Source of the DNA: Akkermansia muciniphila
GTDB lineage: Bacteria > Verrucomicrobiota > Verrucomicrobiia > Limisphaerales > UBA9464
NCBI GenBank assembly: GCA_945898055.1
Contig: CAMDGV010000032.1
Coordinates: forward strand, 1-51,159
Direction of reading: 5' to 3'
DNA: 51,159 bases
Below the pieces are notes generated by a model. The model did not search any database. It worked only from the letters and a program-made list of their open reading frames with translations, and had not been told where the DNA came from. This document shows, piece after piece, positions 50,524-51,159 of this stretch. Each line of letters opens with the position of its first letter. The stretch's first letter is position 1. The position numbers were made by a program, and so were the translations under genes.

Positions 50524-51159
50524 ATGTCTCCAAGTTCAATCGACTCAGTTCTTGGTTTGGGTCGGTTCCTTCAATTGGCCCTTCGGTCGAGATCGATTTG
50601 TGCGCTGCGTGTCGGTTTGTTTTTGTTCTCGATGGGGGCCCTCTCGGTGGCGGGTGCTGAACGGCCCAATATTCTCTTCATCATGACGGATGATCACTCG
50701 GCTCAAGCCATCAGTGCTTATGGGAGTCGGGTTAATAAGACCCCTTATCTGGATCGGCTTGGAGCTCAAGGAGTGCGGTTAGAGCGTTGTTTTGCGGTTA
50801 ATTCAATCTGTACGCCGAGTCGGGCTTCGATTTTGACGGGGCAGTATAGCCATCGTAACGGGGTACCCACATTTAATAGTCTAGATTCTCAGACGGTGAC
50901 CGTAGCACATCGCCTTCAGACGGCCGGTTACTACACTGCCATGTTGGGGAAATGGCATTTGGGATCGGAACCGCAAGGTTTTGACGACTGGAATATTTTG
51001 CCCGGACAGGGCCGTTATGTCGACCCGGTTTTGTATGATCGAACGGGGCACCGGATTTATAAGGGCTATGTCACCGACATCATTACCGACCAAGCCATTC
51101 GTTTGTTGGAGCAACGCCCCAAAGATCGGCCCTTTTTCTTAATGTGCCATCATAAAGCA
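50524..51159 (+). CDS. Secreted type I sulfatase, 5' part (runs off the window)
   Basis: The first 212 codons of an arylsulfatase-family enzyme; the gene continues past the window end. A signal peptide covers about residues 1-43, ending near VAGA-ER. The core starts with RPNILFIMTDDHS, whose aspartates bind calcium. The active-site C96 is in CTPSR, the motif in which Cys is converted to formylglycine. GKWHLG follows at about residue 145. The catalytic residues downstream and the exact substrate group cannot be seen. Sulfatases of this type commonly cut sulfated polysaccharides, which fits the PSD1/DUF1501 neighbourhood. Maturation needs an FGE or anSME encoded elsewhere, because the adjacent SUMF1 remnant cannot supply it. 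The start is the first ATG that gives a signal peptide. Confidence 0.9.
   Translation, partial: MSPSSIDSVLGLGRFLQLALRSRSICALRVGLFLFSMGALSVAGAERPNILFIMTDDHSAQAISAYGSRVNKTPYLDRLGAQGVRLERCFAVNSICTPSRASILTGQYSHRNGVPTFNSLDSQTVTVAHRLQTAGYYTAMLGKWHLGSEPQGFDDWNILPGQGRYVDPVLYDRTGHRIYKGYVTDIITDQAIRLLEQRPKDRPFFLMCHHKA

Overview
The window looks like a chromosomal segment from a member of the Verrucomicrobiota. This rests on three PSCyt1/PSCyt2/PSD1 + DUF1501 gene pairs, ThuA-like, DUF1080 and NIPSNAP proteins, a giant CotH/lamin-tail-domain surface protein, Tat or Sec signals on most exported proteins, and almost no Shine-Dalgarno sequences. A Limisphaerales/Pedosphaera-like member would fit, but that rank is inference. 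No rRNA, tRNA, CRISPR array, phage or insertion sequence was seen.

Layout. (1) 1-6.3 kb: the first PSD1/DUF1501 pair, then a secreted ThuA-like protein. (2) 6.6-16.6 kb: one exported protein of about 3300 residues with PA14, Ig-like, lamin-tail, CotH-kinase and putative-Ig repeats. (3) 16.9-21.8 kb: clpP-clpX, a YjdM/PhnA-type zinc-ribbon protein, a TerC-family membrane protein and a class V aminotransferase. (4) 21.8-25.2 kb, minus strand: the Kup potassium transporter behind a leader that looks like a ydaO/yuaA (c-di-AMP) riboswitch, a DedA protein and a small DUF485-like membrane protein. (5) 25.3-28.3 kb: a tandem DUF1080 protein convergent with a double-NIPSNAP protein across a strong bidirectional terminator, then a lone hisB. 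(6) 28.4-30 kb: ECF sigma factor, membrane anti-sigma-like protein and a small exported protein. (7) 30.1-37.2 kb: gyrB, gyrA with a terminator, then a coiled-coil protein whose C-terminus looks like a YacP-type NYN/PIN ribonuclease. (8) 37.3-49.4 kb: two more PSD1/DUF1501 pairs separated by a hybrid histidine kinase whose start overlaps the DUF1501 stop. (9) 49.4-51.2 kb: a gene-poor stretch with the truncated remnant of a SUMF1-type gene on the minus strand, then the 5' end of a secreted sulfatase cut by the window edge.

How it fits together. The housekeeping genes (clp, gyr, hisB, kup) are interleaved with lineage-specific exported genes. Each PSD1 protein carries two CxxCH c-type heme motifs and is followed at once by an exported DUF1501 protein, so each pair probably forms an extracytoplasmic module. 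The cores of the three PSD1 proteins are alike but their central modules differ, which suggests one electron-transfer/hydrolytic scaffold with interchangeable substrate recognition. The most informative non-coding element is the riboswitch candidate ahead of kup, which would tie potassium uptake to cyclic di-AMP.
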